NCBI GenBank assembly: GCA_023079485.1
Contig: CM041091.1
Span: 34,037,093 to 34,101,092, forward strand
Length of the DNA stretch: 64,000 nt
DNA from: Archilochus colubris
Taxonomy: Eukaryota > Chordata > Aves > Apodiformes > Trochilidae
Direction: 5' to 3'
Translations under genes and position numbers: made by a program
Part shown: piece by piece, positions 33,882 through 46,575 of the stretch
Layout of the letters: every line of letters begins with the position of its first letter
Position numbering within the stretch: the first letter of the stretch is position 1
Notes under the pieces: model-generated
Databases searched by the model: none
What the model was told of the DNA's origin: nothing
Seen by the model: the letters and a program-made list of their open reading frames with translations, nothing else

Positions 33882-33940
33882 CGTTTGTCCATGGCGTGGT
33901 TGCCGGGCAGCCCCTTCATCAATAAATGTGGTGTTCTTGG
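33882..33940 (+). other. Weak exon candidate, 59 bp with strong splice-site matches
   Basis: A long polypyrimidine tract of four TTTTC units (33858-33877) leads to CACAG ending at 33881. A near-consensus donor TGG|GTGAGT follows 33940. The 59 bases contain three CpGs and an ATG in fair context (tccATGG) that could encode MAWLPGSPFINKCGVLG before the donor. Length is not a multiple of three. It sits about 350 bp downstream of the CpG-enriched block on the same strand. It could be a lncRNA exon, a cassette exon or chance. Confidence 0.2.
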
Positions 33941-35283
33941 GTGAGTTTTCTTTGGCTTGCAGTCTGCTTTACAAAACCACTGCATACTTGACAGTTTGCC
34001 CTAGTTAAAAATTCTTTGGTCAGAGAAAGCCCGGAGAATGAAACAGTATCTGGTGTTGTAAAATCTTGACCAGATTCTGAAATATTGCCTAAGCCCCTGT
34101 CAACTCGAAGGTGATTTCTCCAGGTCATGGTTTAGAGGGGAATTGATGGCACAGTCTGCTGACTGCTCAGTCTGCACTATATCTTTTTCAGGAGCACACA
34201 CAGTCACCTTTAGCATTCACTGCTTTCCAATCCTCTCTGGTTTTGACAGTACATTTACTTCCACACACAGATTACAAGCTAAACCTAGGACAAGGCATCC
34301 AAAAAAAAAAAAAAAAAAAAAAAGCCTCTTGGCTTACTGCTTTTTTATTTCTCTATCTGAGGGATTATCAATTGCCTAATAACCCTGGGAACAAAGTCCA
34401 CCTGAGACTGAAGCAGAAATAATAACACTCAGTGCTACCTCAGCCTCCTCATCCCAGCTCTCCCCCACGCTGCTGGTGGCAGGTCCATTACCCAGCTTTC
34501 ACAGCTGAAGAAACTGAGTCACAGGCAAATGAAAGGTCCAGCAAGCCAAAGGTAAATCTGAGATAAAAATTCCAGTCCTATGCTCTTCCTGTCCAAACAT
34601 CTTCAGAGGATGCAAACTCATGGAGTGTCCAACAACTTTGCAATGAAAACTCACCTCCGAGAGCCTCTTCTCCTACAGCTTCTACCTGAACTCACAAATT
34701 AAAGGGCTGTGGGTAAACATATTTTTTTAATATTATAATTATCACACCAGGGTAATCAAACTGCTTTATTTCTAAGATAGAGCTTAAGCATCTCCTTAAA
34801 ACTGTACTGAAACAAAACACAAGCTTTAGCACTTTGCCAAAGAAGGGTAAGATGTTGGGAACAGTCAGACTGGGCAGCCCAGTAGTATAAATTATCAATC
34901 ATTACATTAAAATAAGTTCCATATATATTTATGACACAAGCTCTGACTATCACACTATTACAAGTGTGATTTTCCTGAAGACAAATTACAGCAACTCTGC
35001 CCATTCCTTGCTCAGGAGAAACCAGGCTGGCCCCTGCAAGGCCAAAACCCCTTCCAGTTTGGTGGCAACTCCTGTGATCTTAATTAGAGAGAAAAAACCC
35101 TAACTCTGCATTTTTCTTATCAACCCCAGGCTTTTTTTGTACCACATTACTGCTTCTCTTAAACTCTCAGAGCTTCAGCCAGCTCTGGGCAAGCTGGGAA
35201 TGCCTGAAGGATGAACTGTGCAGACCTCTGGATGAGATGTCAGTGCTGCTTCCCTGATGGCTTGGTTGGGTTGGATGGAGTTA

Positions 35284-35305
35284 GGGTGGGCTGGATTGGG
35301 TTGGG
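35284..35305 (+). other. G-quadruplex motif in a GGTTG-type repeat
   Basis: GGG runs at 35284, 35288, 35298 and 35303 are separated by 1, 7 and 2 bases, fitting G3N1-7. They lie in a degenerate (GGTTG/GGATG)n patch, 35263-35310, which may be an ancient relative of the pentanucleotide class seen pure at 12401. Confidence 0.6.
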
Positions 35306-35862
35306 TTGATCTGAGGTTTCAGTCTGGATCAAGCTTGAACTCCTAAATTGACACTAAGAGTATTTTTGTCCATTCTTTGGGCATCGATCACTGCCACAGG
35401 GCAACCCAGCCTGACCCACACATCCCCCAACACCATCTCCTGGGATGGGAAACCCTGCAGAAATTAAATCCTGAACTGACAGCAGGAATTGCTCAGCAGT
35501 TGTGTGATGCTCTCAGGACAGGAGGTGACCTGCTCAGCTTCCCAGGCACCAGTGGATCAGGTACAGTTACTTTTAATATTCTTAACAGTTCTTTTCTTTT
35601 TTTCCTTGGCCTCACTTTATTCCCTTCATTTGGAAACTCTTGACAGCCTTTCATCAAATGCTTCTGACAAACTCAAAGAATATCTAGACTGGGCACTAAT
35701 AATTTAGTACTGTAATTTTATGGGTATTTTAAAGTTCCTGAGCATTACCATTATTTTATGGCATGATTTTTCCTCCTTTTCTTTGGTCTTTCTTCCTATG
35801 TTCTTTGTTGGAATTATAGGTGAAATGTATTTCTTGGCTGCTGTTTCATCTTTTGTTCATAC

Positions 35863-35894
35863 AGTTAAATATTGCACTAGTTAAATACTGCACG
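35863..35894. repeat. 16-bp tandem duplication
   Basis: agttaaatattgcact (35863-35878) is followed immediately by agttaaatactgcacg (35879-35894), with two differences. It lies inside a low-repeat AT-rich region. Confidence 0.8.
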
Positions 35895-36828
35895 AGGCCC
35901 CCACATTAAAACTTTATTGTATTTTTGTATTTATTTTTGGCCCGGATCTGGGGGCCTCTCAGGTCCAGGCCTTGTGTAATTTTATTGGCTTGTGGGTGGA
36001 GGAAAGAACAAAAATGAGGTTTGTGGCCAGAATGTTATCTTTGGCTGGATGCATTTCTGGGGGGGCCTAATCCTGCTCTGATTCATAAGCATGTAAATCT
36101 CCAGCAGCTCCAGTGAAAATGAAAAAGCTGAAGTGATGTAAACCTGATGTAAATTAGAGCAGAATTACCTCTGTGGTGCAGGCAATGGAAGTGTTTTGCT
36201 ATTTATGATTTAGCTGGGAGCTGCTGAGGAGCCTCTCTAAAGATAAGAGCCACCTATAACTCAGTTGTGGGCATCTTTTTTTCCTTTTTTTGACTAATGT
36301 CTGCAAGCTAAACTGGAGATTAAAATTGCTTTTCAGTTTTTTGATGAGGGTACAAAACTCACCAACCCGAGGACCACAGCTGAATTTTGGTGAGGTCTCC
36401 CTTGAGCAAAAAGCACCTTATTCTACCCCACTTTCCTGCTAAAATAACTGTGGAATCCAAGCACTAAAACCTGGGGATTTCAGCCTTAATCACTTCTTTT
36501 TATAAAATGCTCTTCACGTGACCAGTGAGTGCTCCTCCATCCCCTGGAGCTTTCCCCCCATGTTCAGCAGCTCATGTCATGGCCACCCCATCCTGCTCTG
36601 TTCCCATCCCCACGGCCTCTTTCCTCCCCAAAACCTGTCTCCCCCTCACTTCTTTGCACATTTCTTCGTGTCATGTCTTTGGCTTGGAAATGACTTCTCC
36701 TGTCAGCCAAACCTTCTTAGCCTACACTTTAAAATCCTTCTGAAATTTGGCTTGCTTTCCAAAGCTAAGCCTCAGCTCCCTTGTTACCCTCCTAAATATA
36801 AAACATTTTTATTGCATTAAGCCATGTT

Positions 36829-36893
36829 GAAAAGGGAAAAAAGAAAAAAAAAAAAAAAAAAAAAAGAAAAAGAAAAAGGAAAAGAGAAGAAAG
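36829..36893 (+). repeat. Short polypurine tract with (A)22
   Basis: Sixty-five bases are all purine on the plus strand, including an uninterrupted A run at 36844-36865. It is a simple repeat. Confidence 0.9.
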
Positions 36894-37149
36894 CAAATCC
36901 CCTGACCCCGTGTGAGGAAGTGGCTGGTGTCACACAGCAGAGCATCACGTGCCTTTTGGTTTTGTCTTGGTATCATCTCACTTGCAGAGGCTTTGGGCTC
37001 CCTGTCTCTGTTCCTTCTTGAGCGTCTCTCCACAGACATCACTACAGGAGCTGTTTCCAGGCTGAACTGGAGAGTTTTGGTGATAGGAAACTCCATCCCA
37101 GTATTGATCCCGCTGCAGCACTTCCTAAAGAGAAAACTGTTTTCTTGGG

Positions 37150-37890
37150 GAGTAATTTAGAACCTTTCAATGATGTTGAACTTAATTTTCCTCTACAACG
37201 TGAGGAAACCTTTAAAATTAGTTATTTATATTTTTATGGGCACGTTTCATTCATTATTTCAAATGTAATTTTAATCATTTCAACAAAGAAGGGTCTTAAT
37301 ATTCCCAATAATGGCTCTTGTCACTTTAAATATTAAAATTCACATTAGGAATTCCCAGGGCTACATGTGCATTATTTGCATTATAGATTGTGTGCACGTC
37401 TCAGTCTCTATATACATATATATATATATACATTTATCCACACATATATATTTTTAGGAAAACACAGACAGTTCCAAACGCTCCTATCTGATTTGAAAAC
37501 ACGTAACAAACACCAAAGCAATTAGTGATAAACAAGGTCTTAAGACTCCAAAATTAAAAGCTTCTAATTTTCAACTTTAAAGAAATCCTTATTGTATAGC
37601 AGAAATAAGTCCTCATAAAGTGTTTCCAGCATTCAAGAGAATGCTTTCAGGACATCCAGCATTAACATAATTTTTTCGACTGGGGTTCTCACAGGACATC
37701 TGATGAAGTCTCTGCCCTTACTTTTAATTGCGTAGGCTGCATTCTTAATTAAAAACTGTACAAATGGATTTTATGCCATGCCAAAAGAAATCCGAGTTCA
37801 TTAGTTATAAAACCTTTTAAAAATTGATGTAAATATGTGAATTCTTTAAAAGTTTGAACTCGGAGTCTTCATTTATGTTGAGCAGCCTTT
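37150..37890. promoter_or_regulatory. Long AT-rich candidate enhancer block
   Basis: A second long, AT-rich, frame-free block. It has an exact ATTTGCAT octamer at 37374-37381, dense ATTA/TAAT cores, including TTAATTGCG near 37726 and TTAATTAAAAA near 37746, and a TA/CA-rich interruption at 37409-37452. Isolated CpGs (for example acgtaacaa, ttcgactg, tgcgtagg, actcgg) in such AT-rich DNA are unusual and fit selective constraint. The call is inferred from texture; no alignment was made. Confidence 0.3.
37409..37452. repeat. TA/CA-rich dinucleotide patch
   Basis: Alternating TATATACATATATATATATA-type sequence, interrupted near 37432-37441 and resuming as cacatatata. Confidence 0.85.
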
Positions 37891-40800
37891 TATCTAGAGA
37901 ATAATGAAGCCAATACAAATTAAGATAACTGAAGTTTTACTTTTTCCTTTCCCTCCTGTTTTTTTACCTCTCTCTCTCTCTTTTTTTTGGTGAATGTGGG
38001 TGGTGGATGTCCAAGAGTCAGGGGGGTTATTTCTTTCTATCATGATGCTTTCCCTTGAAGAATCAAATTCATTTAAATCTAAACTGTGAAGAAAATTAGA
38101 GTGGGAAATGAACTGGCCCTTTTGTACTGGGTTATATAAATATAAGTTCATATATCTTTTATTAATTCTTCATATTAAAACACAATCATATCATCTCAAG
38201 CCAATAAACTTAATGGAAATCTGTCAGACTGTAACTTCAGAGGAAAACTCTGGACATGGCTTAAAGAAATACGTGCACCTTATTGATTCTTGTTTTAAAA
38301 TCAGTGAGCTGTTAATTAAAATGCTTTTCCATAACTTGACAAGACCTCAAATAATGAATGGGGAAGCCTGGGAGGTTTGTTTAACCTAACAAACTGCTAA
38401 CCTTTCATTTTGCTGCCCATTCATCTGGCTGCACGGGACCTTTTCCCTTCCAGGAGGTATTGCTTCACCTTTTCCAGTTGGTGGCACCAACCTGATACCC
38501 TCTGTGGTTACACAAAATACCACATGTGGTCTGAAAAACCCTGGGAATGAAGGGCTGGGACTGAAGTCAACATTTCCTGAGTTAATCTCCAGCACTTCAC
38601 TTTTTGCCCCAGCCCCTGTGCCTGCTGTTGGGCAGAGGCACCCAGGGACACCTGAGCAGTGAAAAAAACAACAAAAAAAAAGCAGAAAAAGGGAAATTGA
38701 AACAATGGTATTGCCATTCAAACCCAGATTATATACTGGTGTTCTGGCAAAAATGCAAATCAAGCAATGAGCAAAATAACCTGTACAAGGAACCTCTCTG
38801 TTCCTTTCCATCCTCCTCTGTGGTTTGTGCTTCTGAGCCCCAGCCGAGCGTGGCACAGGGGTGCTGAAACACCACATGAAAAGCTCTGTAAGTGCTTGTG
38901 ACATTTACAACATGAGCTGAGGCAGGAAGTACCACAAGTCTCACAGGAGAGATGTTCTCCTGAGTTTCCAACCCAATTTGGCACGGTGAAGAAGTCAGAT
39001 AAGACTTTTGACAAGCGTCTGATTTCTATTTTTTTTTTTTTTAAGAAGCATAGTTCAAAACCACTCTACCTTCTGAGATTTGCCCATGACTACATCCTAC
39101 AGATCATGAGAACAATATTCCAACGTAACCTAATATTTTGTATTAGAAGCCCAGCAGATGGGAAGGAACATTGGAACCATCCCCCAGCATTAACCCCCAG
39201 CTCATCCCCCAAAGTCAGCCACTCAGTAATCAGTTTAGGGCAGGAGCAAGCTGCAGGGAATGGGGTGATTCATCAGCAAATTCAGGCAAACAGACTTCTC
39301 CACACACACAAACTCCTTTTACTGGACTGGTTTACTATTTGAAATTTCTGAACACATTCATAAAGCTCACCCAGAGAAAGCAGCCAGAAGGAATCACTGA
39401 ATGTAATGCTTTAAGGAAGCAGGCAATTGTAAATCTGCTTTAACAAGGTCCAACAGTGCTGCTGGTGTTGGAGTGAAATGTGGCATTAAGAACACCACCC
39501 CGATCCACTTTGAAACTTGTGTTTTATTTTTCCTAGCAGGAAGGGAGAGTTTGAGGCCAGGCAAAGTCAGAGACGTGGCATCAGCACAAGGGGCCAAGTG
39601 AAGCACCAGAGACCCTGGGAGCAGCATCCCTTCAGACCCCACTTTCTAGAAAGTTGCAGTGGGTCACTCAGAAAGCAGAGGTGGAGGAGATCCGTGGAGT
39701 GTAGCACATCCTACACCTCCCAGCCATTTGGGATCATTTAAACTGAGGTCAGTGGCACTTCCCAGCTCCTCTCCTGCAGCACCAGGACTGTGCCACTCCA
39801 CCTGGTCAGCACCACGTCCAACCTTGGCCACTGCTGAGGAGGAGCAGTCCATTTCCACAGCCACATCTTTTGACTTTAAGATTTCATTACCTATCCAACG
39901 ATCAAGAAAATTTTAGTATTTGCAGAAGTTCTTTCAGTCTAAGCAATGAAAGGGCAGACACAAACCATGTCCCTTTCAAAGCACAGTAAGATGCTCACCC
40001 AGAGCTCACATCAGCATTTCTCTCACCTGGCTTTGAGACCTCTATTGTAAAACAAATGACCATAAAAGATGCCCTATGGTCCCAGAAGAAAATCCACTTT
40101 CCTAACACTCCAAATCTTCCTTTCAAAGAACACTGGAAGGATTCCTCTGCAACATGGCAGATGGATCCATAAACTCTTGATCATGCACCTACTGCCCAGC
40201 AGCCAACCCTGTTTCTCCTGGGATTTCTGCTCTGTGAATGAAACCACCAAGCAGATCTTCAGCCTCCTCCTTCCAGCACCACACCAGTGTTTCTGCCAGC
40301 TTCATGGTGTACCCAGAAGTAAAGGAAAACATTTGTTCTACAGACAAATTCACAGGAGTGGACAGAACCAGTCCTGTGCAATTGATAGTTTTATGAGATT
40401 GAACTCTGTAAATTTTTTTAAATCTTATCCCTCTAGATCCAGTTTATGTGCACATTTGAACAATGACTTCATATCCTTTCCAGAGATTCTGGGATTCAGT
40501 CTCCTCATTTGGCCAACACAAATCCCCAAGTGCCAAGAATTTCTAGTTTTTATTTTGCTTTATGCTTGTCTTTTCCTTGTTCTGTTACAGGATTCCTCAT
40601 CAGACCAGTCAGTCAGTGGAATGATTCCAGGAAGATGTGCAAATCCCTGAAACAGTTTGAGAAATTCAGCAGTTCTGGTATCTCTGTCTCTCAGTTTCCA
40701 ACTTTAAAACTTCATCTGCTGGAAAGTACTGAATTTACAGAGTTTTTATGTTTGCTTTGCAGCCCATCTTCACCAGCAAACGAGGAGTTTGCTGCTTGAG

Positions 40801-43800
40801 TTTTCAGACACTTTTCCCTCTGTAAAGTTTAAATTAGTGCCTGAACCCAATGACTTCCACAGCTGTGCAGGGAGTACACAGCAATTTTCACACTTGCTAG
40901 CCAAACATTTCTTCACAAGATTCTTTTGTTTATGTTGTAAACTGCAGCCACAAAATCATCTCCAATTTTTATTTTTTTTCTTTCCTAGAAGCTACTTTTC
41001 CAGCTGAAGCAAGTCCCTGAAGATGTATGCTGACTCAGAATAGATTACATTGCATTGTGGCAGATATAACCCACTAAAACCAAAATCCTCTTTAATTCTA
41101 TTTTTTTTTTCTGGCTATGTGAACATGTGAGCTCAGTGCCTCATTATGAAGCTCATAGGTGAGCTTGTGGAGTATTTTGGCCATGAGCTGGGAAACAGCT
41201 ACCCTTACAACACACCTCCTCCTTCCAGCATCACGTTGGGTCAGCAAGTGGAATCGGTTCAGATAACACAGAGGGCTCTGCAGACAGACAGGAGCCTGGA
41301 TCTCTTCTAGGGGTTAAGGATCCATTGCAAACTCAGGTGAAAATTGCTATATTGACACCAATTTTGTGATTAAGTCCTGCCTGTTCCTCTGCTGGTGGCA
41401 ACAACCTCTGAAGAGAAAGGTGAGGGGGATGAGGAGGGTCTGAAGCCACCTTAGCACAGCACTAAGTCTGGGGTAACTGGGACAGGGACAGGAATGACTG
41501 GTCACCTCTGGGAGGTAAAAGTGGGTTGGAAAGCATTCAGTTTGGTTCATGTGAACATGCTGGTCATTTATCTTGGTGTCTTTCCTAAAGCTGAAAAGCT
41601 TCATTTTTTCCCTCAACAAAACCAGTCCAGGCCCATGAGGGACCAACAGCCTCTCCATTTTTATTCTTAAAATATCATTCCCAGTTGGAATTGTATCTGA
41701 AAGACAGAACCAGCTCACACATGCTAACTCCAGCAAGGAGTTATCCAGCACCACCAAGGCTGGTGCTCAGCTGGGTTCATGTGGTCTCCATGGGCACCAG
41801 AGGGAGCAGAGAGGGTCGTGAGGATGAGGAGGAGCAGATGTTGGCATGGTGCTCAGCAGAGCCACCCACTGCACACCCACCCACTGCAAACACCCACCCA
41901 TTTCACACCCACCCACTGCACCCACCCACCCAGCAGCACGTTTCCTCCTGACCTCTGCAGGGCCAGGAGGTGGTAACAGCTTCTGGTGAACATGACTAAT
42001 CCCAGCAATATTTGAACCAATAACCCCGAGGTGAACAACTTTGCAGCCTCTTAACATTTTCTCAGACTTCCTAGGCTGATCTTTTAGTTCCCAGACCCCC
42101 ACACACTGCCTTCCCCTGCCTATAAATAGATCTCTGCTTTTAAAATCGTGCTTGTTTTGCATAACGTATCTTGTCTGGAATACAATTTATATTTTATCAC
42201 AAGCAGTCCTATTAAAAAAGCATTTTTTCCTTAGGTAATTAAGGTCCATGCCAGGTTTGAGAAGAGCTATGCAATGCTGTTACAGGACATATCTTAATGT
42301 AATAACTGTATTAGGTTCCAGAAATCATAAATATAGAATTTCAGTGCCTGTACCTCTGTAAACTGCATAGCTTTCTGAAAAGGATATGTTCCTTCTTTCC
42401 TCCTGTTACCCAACTAAAAAAAAAACCCCAATAAAAGCACCATTTTTTTTCCAAGGCAGGTTGAAACCCCAGCTTTGTCCACCCACCTTTACAAACGAGG
42501 GCAGAAGCCCTGAGTTGCTCACCATGAAACCAACCCTGCCACCTTGTAAGGAAATCCTAACGAGGAGTGGAGCGAGGATCTCTCTCAGAACAATCCAAAT
42601 TTCCTTTTTGCTTATTTAGCCCCTTCATTTCCTACCCCAAATTGGCACCAGAGCCAGGAGGGCTCAGGAGGGTGGGGAGAGCACGGCCACGGGAGAATTT
42701 TAATTTATCGCGGGCTCCTGCCCCACTGTAGAGTCCCCTGCTCAGGGAGGGTAATGGATGGAGCAGATGTTTGACACTGCAGCACCTCTTCATAACTCCA
42801 CTCTTCAAAAACAGTTTTACAAGTGCTCGCTGGCGTTGGTTCCCATTCAGCACAGGAAACTGAGGTCATGGTGAAACATGAGGCCCGGGCAGGAGCTTGA
42901 ACTCATGTGCACTGCAGCTGGGCCCATGTCTTCTGAGCACGTTAGCAAGTCGTGGAGCAGCCGTAATTTTTAAACTTACAGACAAAGAAATGAGGGTGTT
43001 GACACCCTCACTGTAACATCTGCAAAGGGAAAGGTATGAGCCCAGCACTACACGGACAAAGGGTGGATTTTTCTTTGCAGTTAATTTTGTTCATTATCGA
43101 GATGTGATTATAATTAATGCAGAAAAATTGCTTCAGGTTTCAGCATCAACACCAAAAAGTTACTTTGTGGACCACAGTTTTCTTAGCATTGTTTTGAAGT
43201 AATTCCAAACCCAAGAGATTTTTCTGATCATCTGATCTGCCTTTTTTTTTTTTTTTTTTGCAGATTATTTTAACATTCTCGTGTCTGAATAAAGAGATCT
43301 TCCCAGCCATTCAACATAGGTAATTTTGAAGCTTTCAAAATAAAGATAACATAAGGCTTGTGCAGTTAGATACACCAATTACTTTCTGCTACCTTCCCAG
43401 GGAAGGCAATGAAGGCATTTATGTTTAGGTACTGATATTTGGTACCCATTTGGAAAACAATAGCAGGGCACCAGCACGGGGAAGCTGAGATCTGAGTGGT
43501 TCCAAATCCCATATCAGAAGTTTTTCTCCCACTGTAACTTCAGCTCCTTTCCAGTACGAGTGCCTCAACAGCCTCAGGGATTTCTTCAGCACTTTCATGA
43601 AAACTAATCCCTGCCTGCAGCAAACCTCTGCTCATCCCCCAGCAGCACGAGGGAGATGAGATCTCATCTCTGCTGTCTTCCATCTACCTCCAGACACAGT
43701 CCCACTGCTGAGCCTCCTCCTCCTCAAAGCCAGCCCTTTGGTGACCTGCTGGCACTTTCTGAAAGGAGCTGTGGTTGGACAGACTTAAGTATGCAGCACA

Positions 43801-46575
43801 AAATCAGTGTTTCTGATGCTAAAAAGTGCCAGCAGTGCTAAAAATGAAGGTTCTGGAGTCAGGTGACACCAGAACCTCCAAAGCAGTTTGGGCTGAGATG
43901 TTCCCATGAGGCTGGGCTGGGCAACCACCTTCCACCCACCCCTCAGGTCTCCCCAGTGCAAAGAGTTAGTGGATTCATGCAGATAAACCCAAATATTTCT
44001 TACACAGCTCTCAGCAGCACCTGTAGGAAGAGCCACAGAAGAATCTTGATGATTCTGCCCCAGCTGCTCACTTGGGCTGCATGAAAAGAAGGCTGTGAAA
44101 GGTTCTGTTGGTTATAACAGAGTGGCCTGTCAGGGGGAGATCCCTTTAACTCCTAGAAAAACACATTGTTCTCTTTACCTCTCCTTCTTCACAAAGATAA
44201 CATGCAGTATTAGGAGGAAAATCTCTTTTATAACAAGATAACCTGAATATTTGCTGCCAGACTTCTGCTGTCCTGCAGCAGTGAGAGCCAGAGGTGGGTG
44301 ACAACCCCAGCCTTGCTTCCCCCTGCACCCAGTGCCACAACCCTGAAGCTAAACCAGGGGGGAAAAAGTCACACGTGTGGTTCACAACTTTATTTTCTCA
44401 GCCTTTAGCAGTGGTTTGGTTGTTGTGCGTAACCACAGCCCCCAGCTCCAGGTGAGCTGCAGGACAAAGGACAACCAGAGGACTTCTCCTCCTGTCCCTC
44501 TGCATTGAGAAACCACCCCTGACAGCTCCAAGTGAAGCTGGTGAGAAGTTCCCTTGTGTCTGCTGGTTTTCCACAGGTTTTTTGCCAATTTCCACCAGCA
44601 GTGGCACTTAGAAACTGAGATGTTAAAACATCTGTGGAGAGCTTAACAGCATCCAAGGGACAAACCCTCCCACCCCACATTAGGTGGCCTTGCATCTCCA
44701 GAGCTGGAAAACACAGGAGAGGAAATGTTTCACAATTAAAGACAAGCCTGCATAGTTTGGTTTGTTGATAGTCTTGCAAAAACAAACAAAATGACTCCTC
44801 ACCAAGGTTTGCCAGAAGCCCAGAGGGGTTGGTTTTGGTTTGTTTTTTTTCTTTTTTCCTATGGGAAAATAAGGCAGCTCCGTGAAACTGTGGGGAAAAT
44901 TCGAGCTGACAGCCCAAGATTAAATTCACTTTTCTACTGCTGAGATGGCAACAAGTTGTTCTGTTCTGGTTTGGCTCAGACAATCTGGGCTGTGTCTTCT
45001 GCAGACATGAGCATGCCTGGGGTGATGGCCAGGCCTGGCTCTCAGGGGTGACACTCCAGGCTCCCTCTTTCCCAGGACAGACAGAGCAAACGTCACCATC
45101 AGCAGGAACCCCCCAAAAGGCAGAATTTTACCCTGTGCACAAACCACAGAGTGGTGGATAATCTCATCTGGAAGGAGCCTCAGCTAAGCCTCTGTCCAGG
45201 CAAATGACCACAGGAGGCAGATGTCCTTTCCCTGATTTTTTTTTTTTTTAAAGAGCATTTTGAAACAAGCACCCACCAACAATAATTTTTAAAGGAAATG
45301 GTGATGACATCTTTCTAACCTCAAAACTTCCATTGGAGGAGGGAAGGTCCCACTTTTGATATAGTGGCTGTAGATGCTGGACTTGGAGCCTGAAGCAGCC
45401 CCTGGAGCTCCTTGGCTGTCCCTGTCCTGCACCTCTCCCTCTGCTCACCAGCCTGGGCCTGAACTATGGGTGCTTACATCCTTTTAAACCATTTTTGGTT
45501 AGATACTGGGAATTCTTGGCTTTAGACACTCAACTTATGATATCCCATTTGGGTTTAAGTCTTAGCACAGGTGTGAAACAAGACTTCTGTGCTCCTTGGA
45601 AAAGTTATTGGGTTTACAATTAGCAATGAACAATGTCAGGCTCTGTGCAAAGCCTGCAAGTGTGAAATCTTGTTCTGCCAGTAAATTGCTGCCTTTCCTT
45701 TAGCATTGCAAGCCACACTCTCAAGTTTATTTGAGCACATAAAATATGCTAAATGTTTAGTGGCACTGCTGTGTAAAGAAGAGTTGGATGAAGTATATAT
45801 TTTTAAATACAGCACGTAATAAAACATTGAGTAAATTCCCAAGAATATCATTTTGGGGCAAGTACAATAGAAAGCTTAATGGAATATATTCCCAGATCTG
45901 CTTTTTTTTTCCTCTCCTGCTTTCATCTCCTCACCCAGTCACTGGGATGGGAGCTGTGGGGAAGGGTTCAGCAGCAAACACCTCCAGTGTTGTAGCAACA
46001 AGAGAAGGGGGTGAGGTTCCCACAGGGACATCCCCACAATGCAGAGCTGCTCAGCATGGGGCTGGACCCTTGTTTGCAGAAGGGCCACATAAAGCAGAGA
46101 AAATGGAGATAAATTGTGGGGCTTGAGGAGGAGGCAAAGAAGCCTTCAAAAATTCATTTTCTCCCAATTTATTTCCTTTTAAGTCAGTTGAGAAATAACC
46201 CTCTGGGCTTTATCAGAGCATCACTCACTGAACTTGAAGTTCTAAATGGAGTTCTGAGTTGCTAACCCTGATGTACAAACTCCATGAGAAACACAAGTTC
46301 TCATCTGGGATGCTGCTCGGAGCCCTGCTCCAGCTGGGAGGGAAGAGCCCCACCAGTGTTGCTGCTTTCCACACCCAGGGCTTTGCTTTGAGTCAGGTGA
46401 TGCTGTATGGGTAAATTATCCAAATTTAGGACCAAGTCCTTCACTGAGTACTTTCCCATCCAAAAGGGTTTTTTTTAATCTATGCTGCCAATCAGGTTTT
46501 GCCTCTTTGCAGCACAATTCCATCCCAGGTAGCACAGCATCCTCCTGTACCTCTGGCTTAGCTGCTGGGCTCCAG
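37891..46575. other. Non-coding stretch, no gene recognised
   Basis: It contains CT/T tract 37968-37988, octamer at 38753-38760, T runs at 39029-39042, 43242-43259 and 45236-45249, and a CCCA-rich tandem patch at 41866-41931. The longest plus-strand frame (40069-40650, 193 codons) has no recognisable domain, and its length is within chance expectation for this much DNA. An AT-rich low-repeat piece at about 43070-43450 could be conserved. A few donor-like sites are present without partners. Confidence 0.5.
41866..41931 (-). repeat. CACCCA-rich tandem patch with G-quadruplex potential
   Basis: Degenerate repeats of cacccacccactgca-type units. On the minus strand five GGG runs (complement of 41908-41910, 41912-41914, 41921-41923, 41925-41927 and 41929-41931) are separated by loops of 1, 6, 1 and 1 bases, a canonical quadruplex pattern. 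Confidence 0.7.

Larger units (their letters stand above)
33951..37149. other. Non-coding stretch with possible conserved part
   Basis: Contains (A)23 at 34301-34323, a GGTTG-type degenerate repeat with a G-quadruplex motif (35263-35310), a 16-bp tandem duplication (35863-35894) and a purine tract 36829-36893 with (A)22. The part 35700-36300 is low-repeat, with GATA words such as TTATCTTTGG (36038) and AAGATAAG (36240), and looks regulatory in texture. No gene is recognised. Confidence 0.5.

Noticed and set aside
36835..36900. Lys-rich mini-protein over an A-rich tract
   Set aside because: It is a translation of a purine simple repeat.
40069..40650. 193-codon plus-strand frame
   Set aside because: No recognisable domain, no supporting splice or promoter signals, and a length within chance expectation for 64 kb and six frames.
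41785..41805. CTCF-like word (caccagagggagcag)
   Set aside because: Matches only part of the CTCF core and lacks the usual GC-rich flanks. Similar CACCAGAGGG words occur elsewhere (near 29974) without context.
44405..44983. 192-codon minus-strand frame
   Set aside because: Unrecognised, irregular composition, and no exon signals that would extend it.
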